The notes below the pieces were generated by a model. It saw only the letters and a list, made by a program, of their open reading frames with translations. It ran no database searches and had not been told where the DNA came from. Made by a program: the position numbers and the translations under genes. From WVZL01 sp041862375 (GTDB lineage Bacteria; Acidobacteriota; Aminicenantia; Aminicenantales; Aminicenantaceae), in the NCBI GenBank assembly GCA_041862375.1, contig JBGVTE010000054.1:11463-75462 (forward strand): 64,000 nt of DNA, given 5' to 3'. This document shows, one piece after another, positions 18,309-27,003 of this stretch; within the stretch, counting starts at the first letter, position 1; every line of letters starts with the position of its first letter.

Positions 18309-19337
18309 TTAAGTCAAGTAGGAAGAAAAGATTTTATGTGCAATATCGAAGGCATTCAAGGCAGAGCCCCGGATTAAATTATCCGCCACGCTCCAAACCC
18401 AGAAACTATTAGGAAATGATTCTTCTTTTTTTATCTGGCCAATAAAAATTTTATCCTTCCCGGCTACAGACACAGAGGAAACAGGGCATGAACTGCTCGG
18501 AGGATAAAGTTTAAAAAACGCGCTGTCTTTAAATAAATTTTCCAGACCTTGAATATCAGTTTTTTTCCGAAGCTCAAGAAAGCTCATTATTGAATATGTA
18601 TGGAAGACAGGAGCCTGAATAAGAGATAGACTGAAAGAAAACTTTCTATCATTAAAGACTCTTTTTATTTCCTGAATTATTTGTTTTTCAACAGGACAGA
18701 AACCATCCTTTTCAGGATGTTCGGTGTGAGAGAGGAGGTTAAAGGCGATCTGATCTCTAAACACTTTCTTTGACAGAGAGGAACTGTTCAACAGGTCTAT
18801 ACTCTGATTTACCAACTCATTAATTCCATCATCTTCAAATGCAGATACAGGCTGAAGAACAAACGCGACAGCTCTGCAAAGCCCGTATTTTTGCATAATC
18901 AATTGAAAAAGATGGGAAATTATAACAGTAACAGGATGAGGATTAGCAATGATTGGAGGCCTCTTTTTCAGAATGATCTCATCATTCACTCCAGATACAA
19001 CTACAGGAACTTCGGAATCCATGTTAAACGTTTCACTCAAATCAATTGCCTGGATTTTCTTCTCCTTTGTCAGAATACCGTACTCTCTATTAACTTTTTT
19101 ATCAGCAGCTAAAAAAACTAGATCTACGTCCTGAAAAGAATCCTTGTCCAGATGATGGATGACTTTTGCCTCTCCTCTGAATTGAGTTAGCTTGCTGTAT
19201 TCCTCCTCCACATCAGGGTCAAAAAAATCTATCGTTTCAACAGGTGCCTTTTTTGTGCTTAAAACACTTTTTATTTCCTTGCTGCGAAGCGATTCAGTGC
19301 CAACTATGGCAAGCTTTAATTTTTGTCTGGCTTTCAT
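18309..19337 (-). CDS. Aspartate-semialdehyde-dehydrogenase-like protein lacking the catalytic Cys
   Basis: 342 residues with the Asd/USG-1 fold: an N-terminal NAD(P)-binding start (KLKLAIVGTESLRSKEI), VDLVFLAADKKV, IDLSETFNMD and a C-terminal VWSVADNLIRGSALNAFDIA that matches the Asd ending. The active-site motif NPNC(S/T)T reads NPHPVT (about residues 132-137), so the nucleophilic Cys is a Pro. Dehydrogenase activity in lysine or threonine synthesis is therefore unlikely. It could be a USG-1-like homologue with a structural or regulatory role. It follows the DUF465 gene by 14 bases at the head of the msbA-priA operon. Confidence 0.75.
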   Translation of the reverse strand: MKARQKLKLAIVGTESLRSKEIKSVLSTKKAPVETIDFFDPDVEEEYSKLTQFRGEAKVIHHLDKDSFQDVDLVFLAADKKVNREYGILTKEKKIQAIDLSETFNMDSEVPVVVSGVNDEIILKKRPPIIANPHPVTVIISHLFQLIMQKYGLCRAVAFVLQPVSAFEDDGINELVNQSIDLLNSSSLSKKVFRDQIAFNLLSHTEHPEKDGFCPVEKQIIQEIKRVFNDRKFSFSLSLIQAPVFHTYSIMSFLELRKKTDIQGLENLFKDSAFFKLYPPSSSCPVSSVSVAGKDKIFIGQIKKEESFPNSFWVWSVADNLIRGSALNAFDIAHKIFSSYLT

Positions 19338-19351
19338 TCTGAATTCCCTAA

Positions 19352-19576
19352 CTATTTCTGGGATTTCTTGTATTTCCTCATTAAAAAATACATCTTATCT
19401 TTTAGGGCAAGCTTTTTTTTCTTCAACTCCTTCTCCCGCAACTTATCCTCCTCAGACAGGTAAGTCTTTGCAGAAAGCCTTTCGAGCTCCTTCTCATACT
19501 CCTGATGCTGTTGTTGAATCTTCTTGAACTCTTCACTCTCTTTCAACATAATTTCTCTTAACTCTTTCTCTTCCAT
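19352..19576 (-). CDS. Small coiled-coil protein, DUF465 (YdcH-like)
   Basis: 74 residues, almost entirely helical and charged. The ending KELKKKKLALKDKMYFLMRKYKK resembles the LKKEKLxLKD(K/R)I motif of the DUF465/YdcH family. Function is unknown. It is the first gene of the leftward operon that continues into the Asd-like protein and msbA. Confidence 0.75.
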   Translation of the reverse strand: MEEKELREIMLKESEEFKKIQQQHQEYEKELERLSAKTYLSEEDKLREKELKKKKLALKDKMYFLMRKYKKSQK

Positions 19577-19662
19577 TAAGCCTTTCCTCTGTGTTGTGTA
19601 AGAATATCACAATGAATTTTCTATTTCAATTTAAGTCTTTCATCCTATGCCTCACTTTTTAT

Positions 19663-19811
19663 ATACTTCTTGTTCTCTTCGGCGCGGAAAATACTTCCAG
19701 GATGATGGCTCTCGCTGAGTTTGTCTTGAAGTCAAGGCCTGGAGAGTATTTTTTCTCAGCCATTTGATGAGCTTATTTGATGTGCCTTTCCCCTTTAAAT
19801 ACAAGAAGTAT
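19663..19811. other. Nested inverted repeats, possible structured RNA
   Basis: An outer perfect 11-bp inverted repeat (ATACTTCTTGT at 19663-19673 with ACAAGAAGTAT at 19801-19811) encloses an inner imperfect stem. In the inner stem, AAAATACTTCCAGG near 19688-19701 pairs with CCTGGAGAGTATTTT near 19738-19752. No ORF fits. It could fold as a roughly 150-nt RNA, lying between the divergent DUF465 operon and tRNA-Phe. No known RNA family was recognised. Confidence 0.35.
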
Positions 19812-19888
19812 TCTAGCAGAATTGAATATTTATGAAAAGTAAAAGAGAGAATCAGGCTGAACCGGAAAACGCGGAAAACGAAAAAAGA

Positions 19889-19915
19889 TTGACTTTAAAA
19901 GTAGGATGATATAAT
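19889..19915 (+). promoter_or_regulatory. Promoter of tRNA-Phe, extended -10
   Basis: TTGACT (19889-19894) is followed after 15 bases by a perfect TATAAT (19910-19915) preceded by TGA, giving an extended -10 that compensates for the short spacer. The tRNA begins 23 bases after the -10 box. Confidence 0.6.
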
Positions 19916-19938
19916 TTTTTAAAGACAAATGAATGCGC

Positions 19939-20011
19939 GGCGAGGTAGCTCAGTCGGTAGAGCGAGAGACTGAAAATCTCTGCGTCGGCGGTTCGATTCC
20001 GTCCCTCGCCA
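19939..20011 (+). tRNA. tRNA-Phe (GAA)
   Basis: A full cloverleaf is visible: acceptor GGCGAGG/CCTCGCC, D arm GCTC/GAGC, anticodon stem AGAGA/TCTCT around loop CTGAAAA (anticodon GAA at 19972-19974), 5-base variable loop, and T arm GGCGG/CCGTC around TTCGATT. The CCA end is not encoded. Confidence 0.97.
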
Positions 20012-20216
20012 CTCCCCTTATTTCCCTTTAAGGCGCTGAAATATAAAAATTTACGCTCTATTCTTGTCTATTTTTATAATCTGGTGTATAAAAAATTAAG
20101 GGAAATTAAGCCTGGATTCGGGAGTTGAAAGCTATTCAGCAGAAACAGATAAGGAATAAAACAGTCTGAACCTGGAATGTTTTATAAGAAATAAAAAAAC
20201 ATAAAAGGATGGATTG

Positions 20217-20777
20217 ATGAAAAAAGAAAACAAACCAAAGACGGACTCTAAAAAAACTGGCATTATTATAGGGATTTTATTTATAGCTCAATTTATATTA
20301 TCTAAATGTTCCTTTATTAATATTCGAAAATTTCCTCACCTCATTGTAAGCACTTACGAAGGACAATTGCTTCCAGAAACGGAAACTGCTGTTATAGACC
20401 AAAGATTGACCTTTGATAAGATATTTATAATGGAAATAGATGGTAAATCAACTGATCAAATTTGCAATGAGAGAGGATTTGAAAGAAGGCTACAGATGGG
20501 GTGGGAATTACTTCCTGGAGAACACACTATTACAATACTAATACAGGGGACATTTTTTAAGGGGGGATTTCAGAGCAGCAATCCTAGATATTCTGTGAAA
20601 TTTACAGTAAAGAAAGGACAGATATATGAGTTCAGGTTAAAAAAAGGCGAAGTAAAGAGGGAGAGAGTAATCTACCAGAGGGACGTTTATGAGGCAGATA
20701 TGCGTCCTGTTACACCTTATGTTATAAACAAGCAAACAGGAAAGATAGTCAGCATAAAACTTAAGAAATTAAATTAA
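20217..20777 (+). CDS. Hypothetical membrane-anchored protein
   Basis: 186 residues. The ATG at 20217, with AAAGGATGG just upstream, is preferred over the TTG one codon earlier. A basic N-terminus precedes one hydrophobic segment (TGIIIGILFIAQFILSKCSF) ending with a Cys that might be a degenerate lipobox. The rest is beta-rich. VKFTVKKGQIYEFRLKKGE and an AVIDQ...IDGKST stretch preceding LLPGEHTITILIQG suggest a carbohydrate-binding or PEGA-like beta fold. I do not recognise the family. It is isolated between tRNA-Phe and another small gene. Confidence 0.65.
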   Translation: MKKENKPKTDSKKTGIIIGILFIAQFILSKCSFINIRKFPHLIVSTYEGQLLPETETAVIDQRLTFDKIFIMEIDGKSTDQICNERGFERRLQMGWELLPGEHTITILIQGTFFKGGFQSSNPRYSVKFTVKKGQIYEFRLKKGEVKRERVIYQRDVYEADMRPVTPYVINKQTGKIVSIKLKKLN

Positions 20778-20852
20778 TATGAAAATATGCCATATAACAA
20801 CTGGCATAAAAAAAGCCCCTGCCGCTGGTGAAGGAGAAGAGGAGAATTTCAA

Positions 20853-21089
20853 ATGACAGATAAAAAGAAAAGAGAAATTTATCATTTGCCATCAAATTTC
20901 GAAAAATTGTCAATGGATGAAAAAGGTAGACATATAGAAAAAGCTTTTCATTCTCTTACCGGAGAGCACCCTAGCACATGGCTAGAACGAAGAGATAGAC
21001 GAAGGGCTAGACGCCGTGTGTGGCTTTTCAGAATTATAATTCCTGTTGTGATTATTATATTAATTCTTCTACTCATACAGATATTTTGA
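20853..21089 (+). CDS. Small tail-anchored membrane protein
   Basis: 78 residues. A charged N-terminal part contains WLERRDRRRARRR (about 43-55) and is followed by one hydrophobic C-terminal span (VWLFRIIIPVVIIILILLLIQIF). The positive cluster beside the span predicts the N-terminal part in the cytoplasm. GGAGAAGAGGAG lies before the ATG. No family is recognised. It follows the previous gene by 75 bases and may share its transcript. Confidence 0.6.
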   Translation: MTDKKKREIYHLPSNFEKLSMDEKGRHIEKAFHSLTGEHPSTWLERRDRRRARRRVWLFRIIIPVVIIILILLLIQIF

Positions 21090-21490
21090 GAAAAGCGAGG
21101 AGGGAGAAATTAGTTCTCAAAAACAACAAATCCTGAATGGTTGTATAACGTAAGATTCTCAATAGAAATGCTGGCTGTTCATGTCCAGAAAAGGGGAAAT
21201 GCAGTGTCCTATAAAAAGGAGGGGTTGATAATGCCCAGCCAGCTTGGTTGTATTTTAGCATACTTTCAAAAGAGGAAATTAAGTAATAAAAGGAAAAAAA
21301 ACGACATAATAAGACATTTTATTTATACATATTGATGGCATAAAAATTAAAAGATATATACGCGGAAAATATATTATAGAAAATAAAAAAAGCTGGCTGC
21401 AAGGATTATATGGATCAGTAGATATCGTGACGCCTTGAATGGCTTTCAGAACAAAAATTGATGCATGCAGGCAAAATACAGAGCTCAGTC
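21090..21490. other. Gene-poor intergenic stretch
   Basis: About 400 bases, AT-rich. A 64-codon reading frame at 21141-21335 has no ribosome binding site and a composition unlike its neighbours, so I do not call it. I see no tRNA, repeat or clear terminator. Confidence 0.5.
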
Positions 21491-22369
21491 CTAAGGCTTA
21501 TCGATTCTTTCTGTTAAGTCCTTGAGATATTTTTTCATGCGCTGGCTGAACTCTGGTCTTTTTAAGGCAAGTTCGATGGCGGCCTCAATGAATCCCATTT
21601 TATCTCCGGCATCATATCGCTTACCTTCAAAAAGATACCCATAAACAGGTTGTGTCTCCATCTGAATTTTAATAGCATCTGTGATTTGAATCTCTCCCTT
21701 TTTGTCAGGAGCAGTCTTCTTTATGGCTTCAAATATTTCTTGATTAAAAACATAGCGCCCAAGAACACCAAGGTCAGAAAATGCTTCCTCTGGACCTGGT
21801 TTCTCGATCAAGTTTTCAATCCTGTAGAGCCTTTCTGAAATTTTTTCTGGCTTAATGATTCCATATTTCTTTGTTCCTTCTTCATCTACTTTTCCGACAA
21901 CGATAACTGAGGCATTATGTTCAGAGAAAGCATCGATCAGCTGTTTTATGCAGGGAGTAGGACAATCGAATATATCATCGGGAAGGAGGACTGCAAAAGG
22001 CTCTTGACCCACAAAACCTTCAGCCATAAGGATGGCATGGCCAAGTCCAAGTGCCGTTTTCTGGCGGATGTAGCAGAATTCTGCAAGATTAGATATTCTC
22101 TTTACCTCTTCTAAAAAGTCGAGTTTTTTCTTTTCTTCAAGAAATTGCTCTAACTCCGGGCTCTTGTCAAAATAATCCTCCATGGAGGATTTTCCTCTGC
22201 TGGTGATAATAGCTATATTTTCAATCCCTGCCTGGACAGCTTCCTCCACACAATATTGAATAAGAGGCTTATCAACAACTGAGAGCATTTCTTTTGGCAG
22301 GGATTTAGTGGCAGGCAGAAAGCGGGTACCAAATCCCGCAGCAGGAATTACAGCTTTTCGAACTCTCAT
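21491..22369 (-). CDS. galU: UTP-glucose-1-phosphate uridylyltransferase
   Basis: 292 residues. Makes UDP-glucose for envelope polysaccharides. Begins MRVRKAVIPAAGFGTRFLPATKSLPKEMLSVVDKP, the nucleotidyltransferase signature of GalU. LGLGHAILMAEGF, FAVLLPDDIF, LIEKPGPEEAFSDLGVLGRYVF and GYLFEGKRYDAGDKMGFIEA follow as expected. GGAG lies before the ATG. It is the last leftward gene after fadL and is separated from it by 225 bases holding a strong hairpin. Confidence 0.96.
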   Translation of the reverse strand: MRVRKAVIPAAGFGTRFLPATKSLPKEMLSVVDKPLIQYCVEEAVQAGIENIAIITSRGKSSMEDYFDKSPELEQFLEEKKKLDFLEEVKRISNLAEFCYIRQKTALGLGHAILMAEGFVGQEPFAVLLPDDIFDCPTPCIKQLIDAFSEHNASVIVVGKVDEEGTKKYGIIKPEKISERLYRIENLIEKPGPEEAFSDLGVLGRYVFNQEIFEAIKKTAPDKKGEIQITDAIKIQMETQPVYGYLFEGKRYDAGDKMGFIEAAIELALKRPEFSQRMKKYLKDLTERIDKP

Positions 22370-22500
22370 CTTATTCTCCAGATAGGCTATTCCCGCGCTA
22401 CATAAAAGTAGTTGTGAATTTCAAGGTAATCTGTCTTTACTTATTAATTAAGTGGATGTTTCTTTTGAAGCTTTGTATTTAGTTCGTCTATCATGCTTTA

Positions 22501-22533
22501 ACCTGGAAGGAAATCACGGATTTCCTTCCAGGT
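22501..22533. terminator. Perfect 14-bp hairpin between fadL and galU
   Basis: ACCTGGAAGGAAAT pairs perfectly with ATTTCCTTCCAGGT around a 5-base loop. It lies 62 bases past the fadL stop and 132 bases before galU. No T run follows on the minus strand, so it may be a factor-dependent terminator or mRNA end-protecting structure rather than a classical intrinsic terminator. Confidence 0.45.
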
Positions 22534-22594
22534 AAGTTATCCAAAAAAAATTAAGACTTATTAAAAAAATAAATCTATTTATGCTCGATTCCTC

Positions 22595-23920
22595 TTAAAA
22601 ATTATACCCGATAGAGAAGCTGGGAGCCCAAATCTTCATCGTGTGGACGCCAGGCATAGCTGTTTTCCACTCAGGATCGAGAAGAGTCTTTGAGTAGTCG
22701 ATATCCCTATCTTTTGCTTTTAGGTATTCAAGGGCGAAATCAATATATAAACCATTAGCAGCATAACCGATCCCAAAGGCAACCGCACTAAAGTCATAGT
22801 TGGGAAGTAAAACATTCATGGTCTTATCAGGTGCAGGAGCAGGATCATTGTAATAACCTGCTCTGAGAGCAAGTGAATTTACCCTGTATTCGGCTCCAAA
22901 CCTGATTTGTGTGGCGTCCTTCCAGTGCATCTCCCTGGTATCGTCACCACTTATGGCCATTATTTGTTTCCACACAGGATCCTTATAATCAGCTTTTAAG
23001 ACCTCTATTTTTTTCCAATTTGTATACTGAACATCAGCAGTGATAGTTAAATTTTCCACAGGCTTAATGGCCACGCCACCTGCAATCCACATAGGCCAGG
23101 TTACATCTCTATCCACGTCAGAAGTTTTATTTGCTCCAAGAAGATTTAAATTGGAAATACTGGCGTCCCCTTTAAATTTCATTTTGGTAGGTGTTCGGAA
23201 GGTAGCACCAAGGCTGAACATTTCACTGGGCTTTACCAGAATGCCAAATGTTGCACCGTATCCCCAGCCTTTTAGTTTTTCTTCATACTGGCCGAGATCA
23301 ACCGTTGTAAAGAAAAACGGAGGAGGGAGCGGGACCACTGTTGTGCCAGCGTGCATGTCGACATTGAACGTCCCGTAGTTAATATTTAGAGTCGCCCCAA
23401 AAAAGACTTGCTCGCTGATCTTAAAGGCAAGAGCTGGAGAAAATGTTATTATATTAATATAGCTTTCCCACTTATAAGCTGTGTTCTCGGAGATATTCTT
23501 GAAATCTTCTCCATTCCACTTGGCTCCAAGACCAGAAGGAACATAAACACCAAATCCTGCCACTAAATTCTCGCTGACTGGATGATAATAAGCACATGTT
23601 GCATTAAGGTAATGCTTACCCTCTGTTTTGGCATTAACGAGATTAAAAGGACCGATGATTGGAAGAGTTATATCGAATTTGTAAGTACCAGAGGGAATAA
23701 TATCTTCGCCGAAAAAGCCGAATGTCTTCTGGTTGAATTGAGCGATTCCGGCTGGATTCCAGAAAATGGCGCTGTAGTCATCTGCTAGGGCAACAAATGC
23801 ACCACCCATGGCGACGGCTTTTGAACCGAGTCCGTTCAAGTTCAAACCGTTGGAAAAAGCGAGAGTGATGAGAAATGGAAGAACAATTGCGATTGCTAGA
23901 AGCTTTTTTACTCTTTTCAT
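22595..23920 (-). CDS. FadL/OmpP1-family outer membrane transporter
   Basis: 441 residues. A signal peptide ends near LAFSNG, followed by the family hatch motif NGLNLNGLGSKAVAMGGAFVALADDYSAIFWNPAGIAQ. The rest is an alternating beta-barrel pattern ending in an aromatic residue (PSFSIGYNF). FadL-type barrels admit long-chain fatty acids, aromatic hydrocarbons or other hydrophobic compounds; the substrate cannot be told. A very strong AGGAGG precedes the ATG. It lies 188 bases downstream of nfu. Confidence 0.9.
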   Translation of the reverse strand: MKRVKKLLAIAIVLPFLITLAFSNGLNLNGLGSKAVAMGGAFVALADDYSAIFWNPAGIAQFNQKTFGFFGEDIIPSGTYKFDITLPIIGPFNLVNAKTEGKHYLNATCAYYHPVSENLVAGFGVYVPSGLGAKWNGEDFKNISENTAYKWESYINIITFSPALAFKISEQVFFGATLNINYGTFNVDMHAGTTVVPLPPPFFFTTVDLGQYEEKLKGWGYGATFGILVKPSEMFSLGATFRTPTKMKFKGDASISNLNLLGANKTSDVDRDVTWPMWIAGGVAIKPVENLTITADVQYTNWKKIEVLKADYKDPVWKQIMAISGDDTREMHWKDATQIRFGAEYRVNSLALRAGYYNDPAPAPDKTMNVLLPNYDFSAVAFGIGYAANGLYIDFALEYLKAKDRDIDYSKTLLDPEWKTAMPGVHTMKIWAPSFSIGYNF

Positions 23921-24108
23921 ATGAACCTCCTTTTGTTTTTTTCTCTGTTTACTATAATCTTATGTACTTTGTCAATTTAAATTTTCTTTTTAATTTTCTA
24001 TTTCCTGCGTTATTTATTGAAGATTCAATTCTCATTTTTAGTTTTCTTTTAATCGAAGCCAGGCTTGTGGCGGGCTATAATAAATTAAAAGTGCAGACTT
24101 GATCCTTC

Positions 24109-24330
24109 TCAGACAGCCTGAACTTCTTTAATCTCAGGCACCTTCTTCTTAATAAATTGAGTAATTCCCTGAGTTAAAGTCATTTGTCTCATCGGGCATC
24201 CTTCACAAGCGCCCAATAGCCTGACTTTGACCACACCATCTTCAGTAACTTCAACTAGCTCCACATCACCTCCGTCAGCCTTGAGATGCGTTCTGATTTC
24301 CTCGATCGCTTTTTTTACTTCTTTCTCCAT
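24109..24330 (-). CDS. nfu: NifU C-terminal-domain iron-sulphur scaffold protein
   Basis: 73 residues, a stand-alone Nfu domain. Conserved features are the start EEIRTHLKADGGDVELVEV, the cluster-binding motif CEGCPM (CxxC) and the ending VPEIKEVQAV. It would bind and transfer a 4Fe-4S cluster, for example to the family-4 UDG in this window (inference). It follows clpB by 21 bases and is probably co-transcribed. Confidence 0.93.
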   Translation of the reverse strand: MEKEVKKAIEEIRTHLKADGGDVELVEVTEDGVVKVRLLGACEGCPMRQMTLTQGITQFIKKKVPEIKEVQAV

Positions 24331-24351
24331 ACTTTACTCTCCTTGTTAAGA

Positions 24352-26934
24352 TTATTTTTCCTTTTTAAAAATTAATTCCTTCTTTTCATTAACCTCAATT
24401 TTAACCGTATCTCCCTCTCCATAATCTCCCTCTAAGATCTTCAGGGCTAATGGATTCTGGATTTCTCTCTGAATTGTTCTCCTCAGCGGCCTAGCTCCAT
24501 AAACTGGATCATACCCTCTCTCAGCCAGTATTTTTTTTACTTCCTGGCTTAACTTAATGTCAATCTTTTTTTCTCTCAGCCTCTTTCTCAGCTCATCTAT
24601 CTGTAAATCCACAATTTTTAAGATTACATCTGGAGATAGTGCTTTAAAAATGATAGTCTCATCCACTCGGTTTAGAAATTCTGGCCTGAAATTGTCCTGC
24701 AGTATTTCCCTTACTTTCTTTTCCATTGCGGTAAAATTCTGGCTGAGTTCTTTAATCACCTGACTCCCAATATTTGAAGTCATGATGATAATAGTATTCT
24801 TGAAGTCAACAGTCCTCCCCTTTCCATCTGTCAGCCGCCCGTCATCAAGTATCTGGAGAAGAATATTGAAAACATCACTATGAGCTTTTTCAACCTCATC
24901 GAGGAGTATGATTGAATATGGTCGGCGCTTTATAGCTTCTGTGAGCTGACCTCCTTCTTCATAACCCACATACCCGGGAGGAGCTCCGATTAACCGGGAT
25001 ACAGTATGCTTTTCCATGTATTCTGACATATCGAGTCTGACCATAGCTTTTTCATCATCAAAGAGAAACTCTGCCAGTGCTCTGGCTAACTCGGTTTTAC
25101 CAACACCTGTCGGACCTAAAAATATAAAAGAGCCTAAAGGCCGAGAAGCATCCTGTATCCCAGCCCGAGCACGTCTTATCGTATCAGAGATCGCTCTCAG
25201 AGCATGATCCTGGCCAATAACTCTTTTAGCCAAATTCTCTTCCATCTTAATTAATCTCTCAACCTCGCCTTCAAGCATTTTTGATACAGGAATTCCCGTC
25301 CATCTTGAGACAACATGAGCCACATCTTCCTCATCCACTTCCTCTTTAAGCATCTTTCCCTTCTTCTGTATTTCCGACAATTGCTTAGTTATTTCTTCAA
25401 TCTTTTTCTCTGTTTCAATCATCTTTCCGTATCTAATTTCAGCTACTTTTTCTAAATCTCCTCTCCTCTCTGCACTCTGTTCTTCAATTTTAAGTTTATC
25501 AACCTGCTCTTTCAGCCAGTTCATGGATTCAATAAGCTCCTTTTCTCTTTTCCAGTGAACTTTAAGTGTTTCACTTTTTTCTTTCAAATTAGCTAAATCT
25601 TTATTCAATTTTTCCAGCTTTTCTTTTGAACTTTTATCCTTTTCTTTTTTAAGGGCCTGCCTTTCAACTTCAATCTGTGTAATTTTCCTCTCCAGCTCAT
25701 CTATTTCCTCCGGCATACTGTCAATCTCGATCCTGATACGGGAGGCAGCTTCATCGATCAAATCTATGGCCTTATCAGGAAGAAAACGATCAGCCACATA
25801 GCGGTTTGAAAGCGTGGCTGCAGATACCAAAGCTGAATCTTTAATCTTTACTCCATGGTGAACTTCATATTTTTCCTTTAACCCTCTCAATATAGAAATG
25901 GTCTCTTCTACTGAAGGTTCTTTAACATAAACCTGCTGAAATCTTCTCTCCAGAGCTGCATCCTTTTCGATGTGTTTTTTATACTCACTAAGGGTAGCAG
26001 CTCCCACACACCTCAGCTCTCCTCTCGCTAAAGACGGTTTCAACATGTTGGAAGCATCAATAGCTCCTTCAGCAGCTCCTGCTCCGACAATCGTATGAAG
26101 CTCATCGATAAAAAGTATAATCTCGCCCCGAGCTTCCTTAATCTCCTTCAGGATAGCCTTCAATCTGTCTTCAAATTCTCCCCGATATTTTGTTCCGGCT
26201 ACTAACGATCCTATATCCAAGGCTATAATTTTTTTATTTTTTAAGGACTGGGGCACATCTCCGTTTGCAATGCGCTGAGCCAATCCTTCAGCGATAGCAG
26301 TTTTCCCTACACCTGCTTCTCCGATCAATATTGGATTATTCTTTGTCCTCCGGGAGAGAACCTGGACAACTCTTCTAATTTCATCTTCTCTTCCTATTAC
26401 TGGGTCTAACTTTCCTTGACGAGCCAATTCAGTGATATCTCGCGCGTAGCGCTTCAGGACCTGGTATTTGCCCTCAGGCTGTGGGTCTGTTATCCTCTGG
26501 GTTCCCCGTATGGACATCAGCGCTTTGAGAACTGCATCCTCTGAAACTCCGTTCTGCTTTAAAATTCTCGAAGCTGCACTCGAATCATCTTTTAATAAAG
26601 CAAGGAACAAATGTTCAGTAGAAATATATTCATCCTTTAACTTATCAGCTTCTTTTTGAGCATTGTTCATTATTTTTCTCAGAAGAGAGGAAATATAAAC
26701 TTCACCTCCACTTACTTTCGGAAGTCCCTTAAGGTAAGTCTCAAGTTCTTCCCGAATTTTTGAAAGATTAACTCCCATCTTACCTAGAACCGCAACTACG
26801 ATATTTTCTTCTTGATTTAAAAAACTCCACAGGAGATGCTCAGGCCCGAGCTCCTGATGACCCCATTCTTCAGCCTTAGACTGAGCAGCTTGAAATGCTT
26901 CTTGAGACATTACTGTGAACTTATCCCATCTCAT
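24352..26934 (-). CDS. clpB: ATP-dependent disaggregase ClpB
   Basis: 860 residues, normal length. The Clp_N repeat domain spans about 1-150. The first AAA+ module has Walker A GEAGVGKTAIAEGLA and Walker B IILFIDELHTIVGAG. The long coiled-coil middle domain (about 400-530) distinguishes ClpB from ClpC. The second AAA+ module has GPTGVGKTELARALA and IILLDEVEKAH, and the C-terminal D2-small domain ends at EKKELIFKKEK. It rescues aggregated proteins with DnaK. AAGGAG precedes the ATG, and the promoter and palindrome upstream are described separately. Confidence 0.97.
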   Translation of the reverse strand: MRWDKFTVMSQEAFQAAQSKAEEWGHQELGPEHLLWSFLNQEENIVVAVLGKMGVNLSKIREELETYLKGLPKVSGGEVYISSLLRKIMNNAQKEADKLKDEYISTEHLFLALLKDDSSAASRILKQNGVSEDAVLKALMSIRGTQRITDPQPEGKYQVLKRYARDITELARQGKLDPVIGREDEIRRVVQVLSRRTKNNPILIGEAGVGKTAIAEGLAQRIANGDVPQSLKNKKIIALDIGSLVAGTKYRGEFEDRLKAILKEIKEARGEIILFIDELHTIVGAGAAEGAIDASNMLKPSLARGELRCVGAATLSEYKKHIEKDAALERRFQQVYVKEPSVEETISILRGLKEKYEVHHGVKIKDSALVSAATLSNRYVADRFLPDKAIDLIDEAASRIRIEIDSMPEEIDELERKITQIEVERQALKKEKDKSSKEKLEKLNKDLANLKEKSETLKVHWKREKELIESMNWLKEQVDKLKIEEQSAERRGDLEKVAEIRYGKMIETEKKIEEITKQLSEIQKKGKMLKEEVDEEDVAHVVSRWTGIPVSKMLEGEVERLIKMEENLAKRVIGQDHALRAISDTIRRARAGIQDASRPLGSFIFLGPTGVGKTELARALAEFLFDDEKAMVRLDMSEYMEKHTVSRLIGAPPGYVGYEEGGQLTEAIKRRPYSIILLDEVEKAHSDVFNILLQILDDGRLTDGKGRTVDFKNTIIIMTSNIGSQVIKELSQNFTAMEKKVREILQDNFRPEFLNRVDETIIFKALSPDVILKIVDLQIDELRKRLREKKIDIKLSQEVKKILAERGYDPVYGARPLRRTIQREIQNPLALKILEGDYGEGDTVKIEVNEKKELIFKKEK

Positions 26935-26951
26935 TCTCTTACTCCTTCTTA

Positions 26952-26980
26952 ATTAAAATATTCATCCTCAGCTATGTCAA
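26952..26980 (-). promoter_or_regulatory. clpB promoter
   Basis: On the minus strand a consensus TTGACA (26975-26980) is followed after 17 bases by TTTAAT (26952-26957, 5 of 6 matches to consensus). The -35 box lies inside the left arm of the palindrome at 26975-27003. Confidence 0.65.
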
Positions 26981-27003
26981 GAGACTAAATTTTTCTCTTG
27001 ACA
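26975..27003. promoter_or_regulatory. Perfect 10-9-10 palindrome between divergent promoters
   Basis: TGTCAAGAGA (26975-26984), nine bases, then TCTCTTGACA (26994-27003). Each arm contains a consensus -35 hexamer, one for clpB and one for the rightward acidic-protein gene. Six of the ten matched bases follow from having two TTGACA boxes back to back; the other four do not. The 9-base spacing resembles the CIRCE element of HrcA, but the sequence does not. Confidence 0.55.

Noticed and set aside
21141..21335. 64-codon frame on the plus strand
   Set aside because: No ribosome binding site, unusual composition (MYNVRFSIEMLAVHVQKR...), no domain, and lies in a gene-poor stretch.
26975..27003. Identification of the clpB palindrome as a CIRCE element
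   Set aside because: Only the 9-base spacing agrees; the arms do not match TTAGCACTC/GAGTGCTAA.
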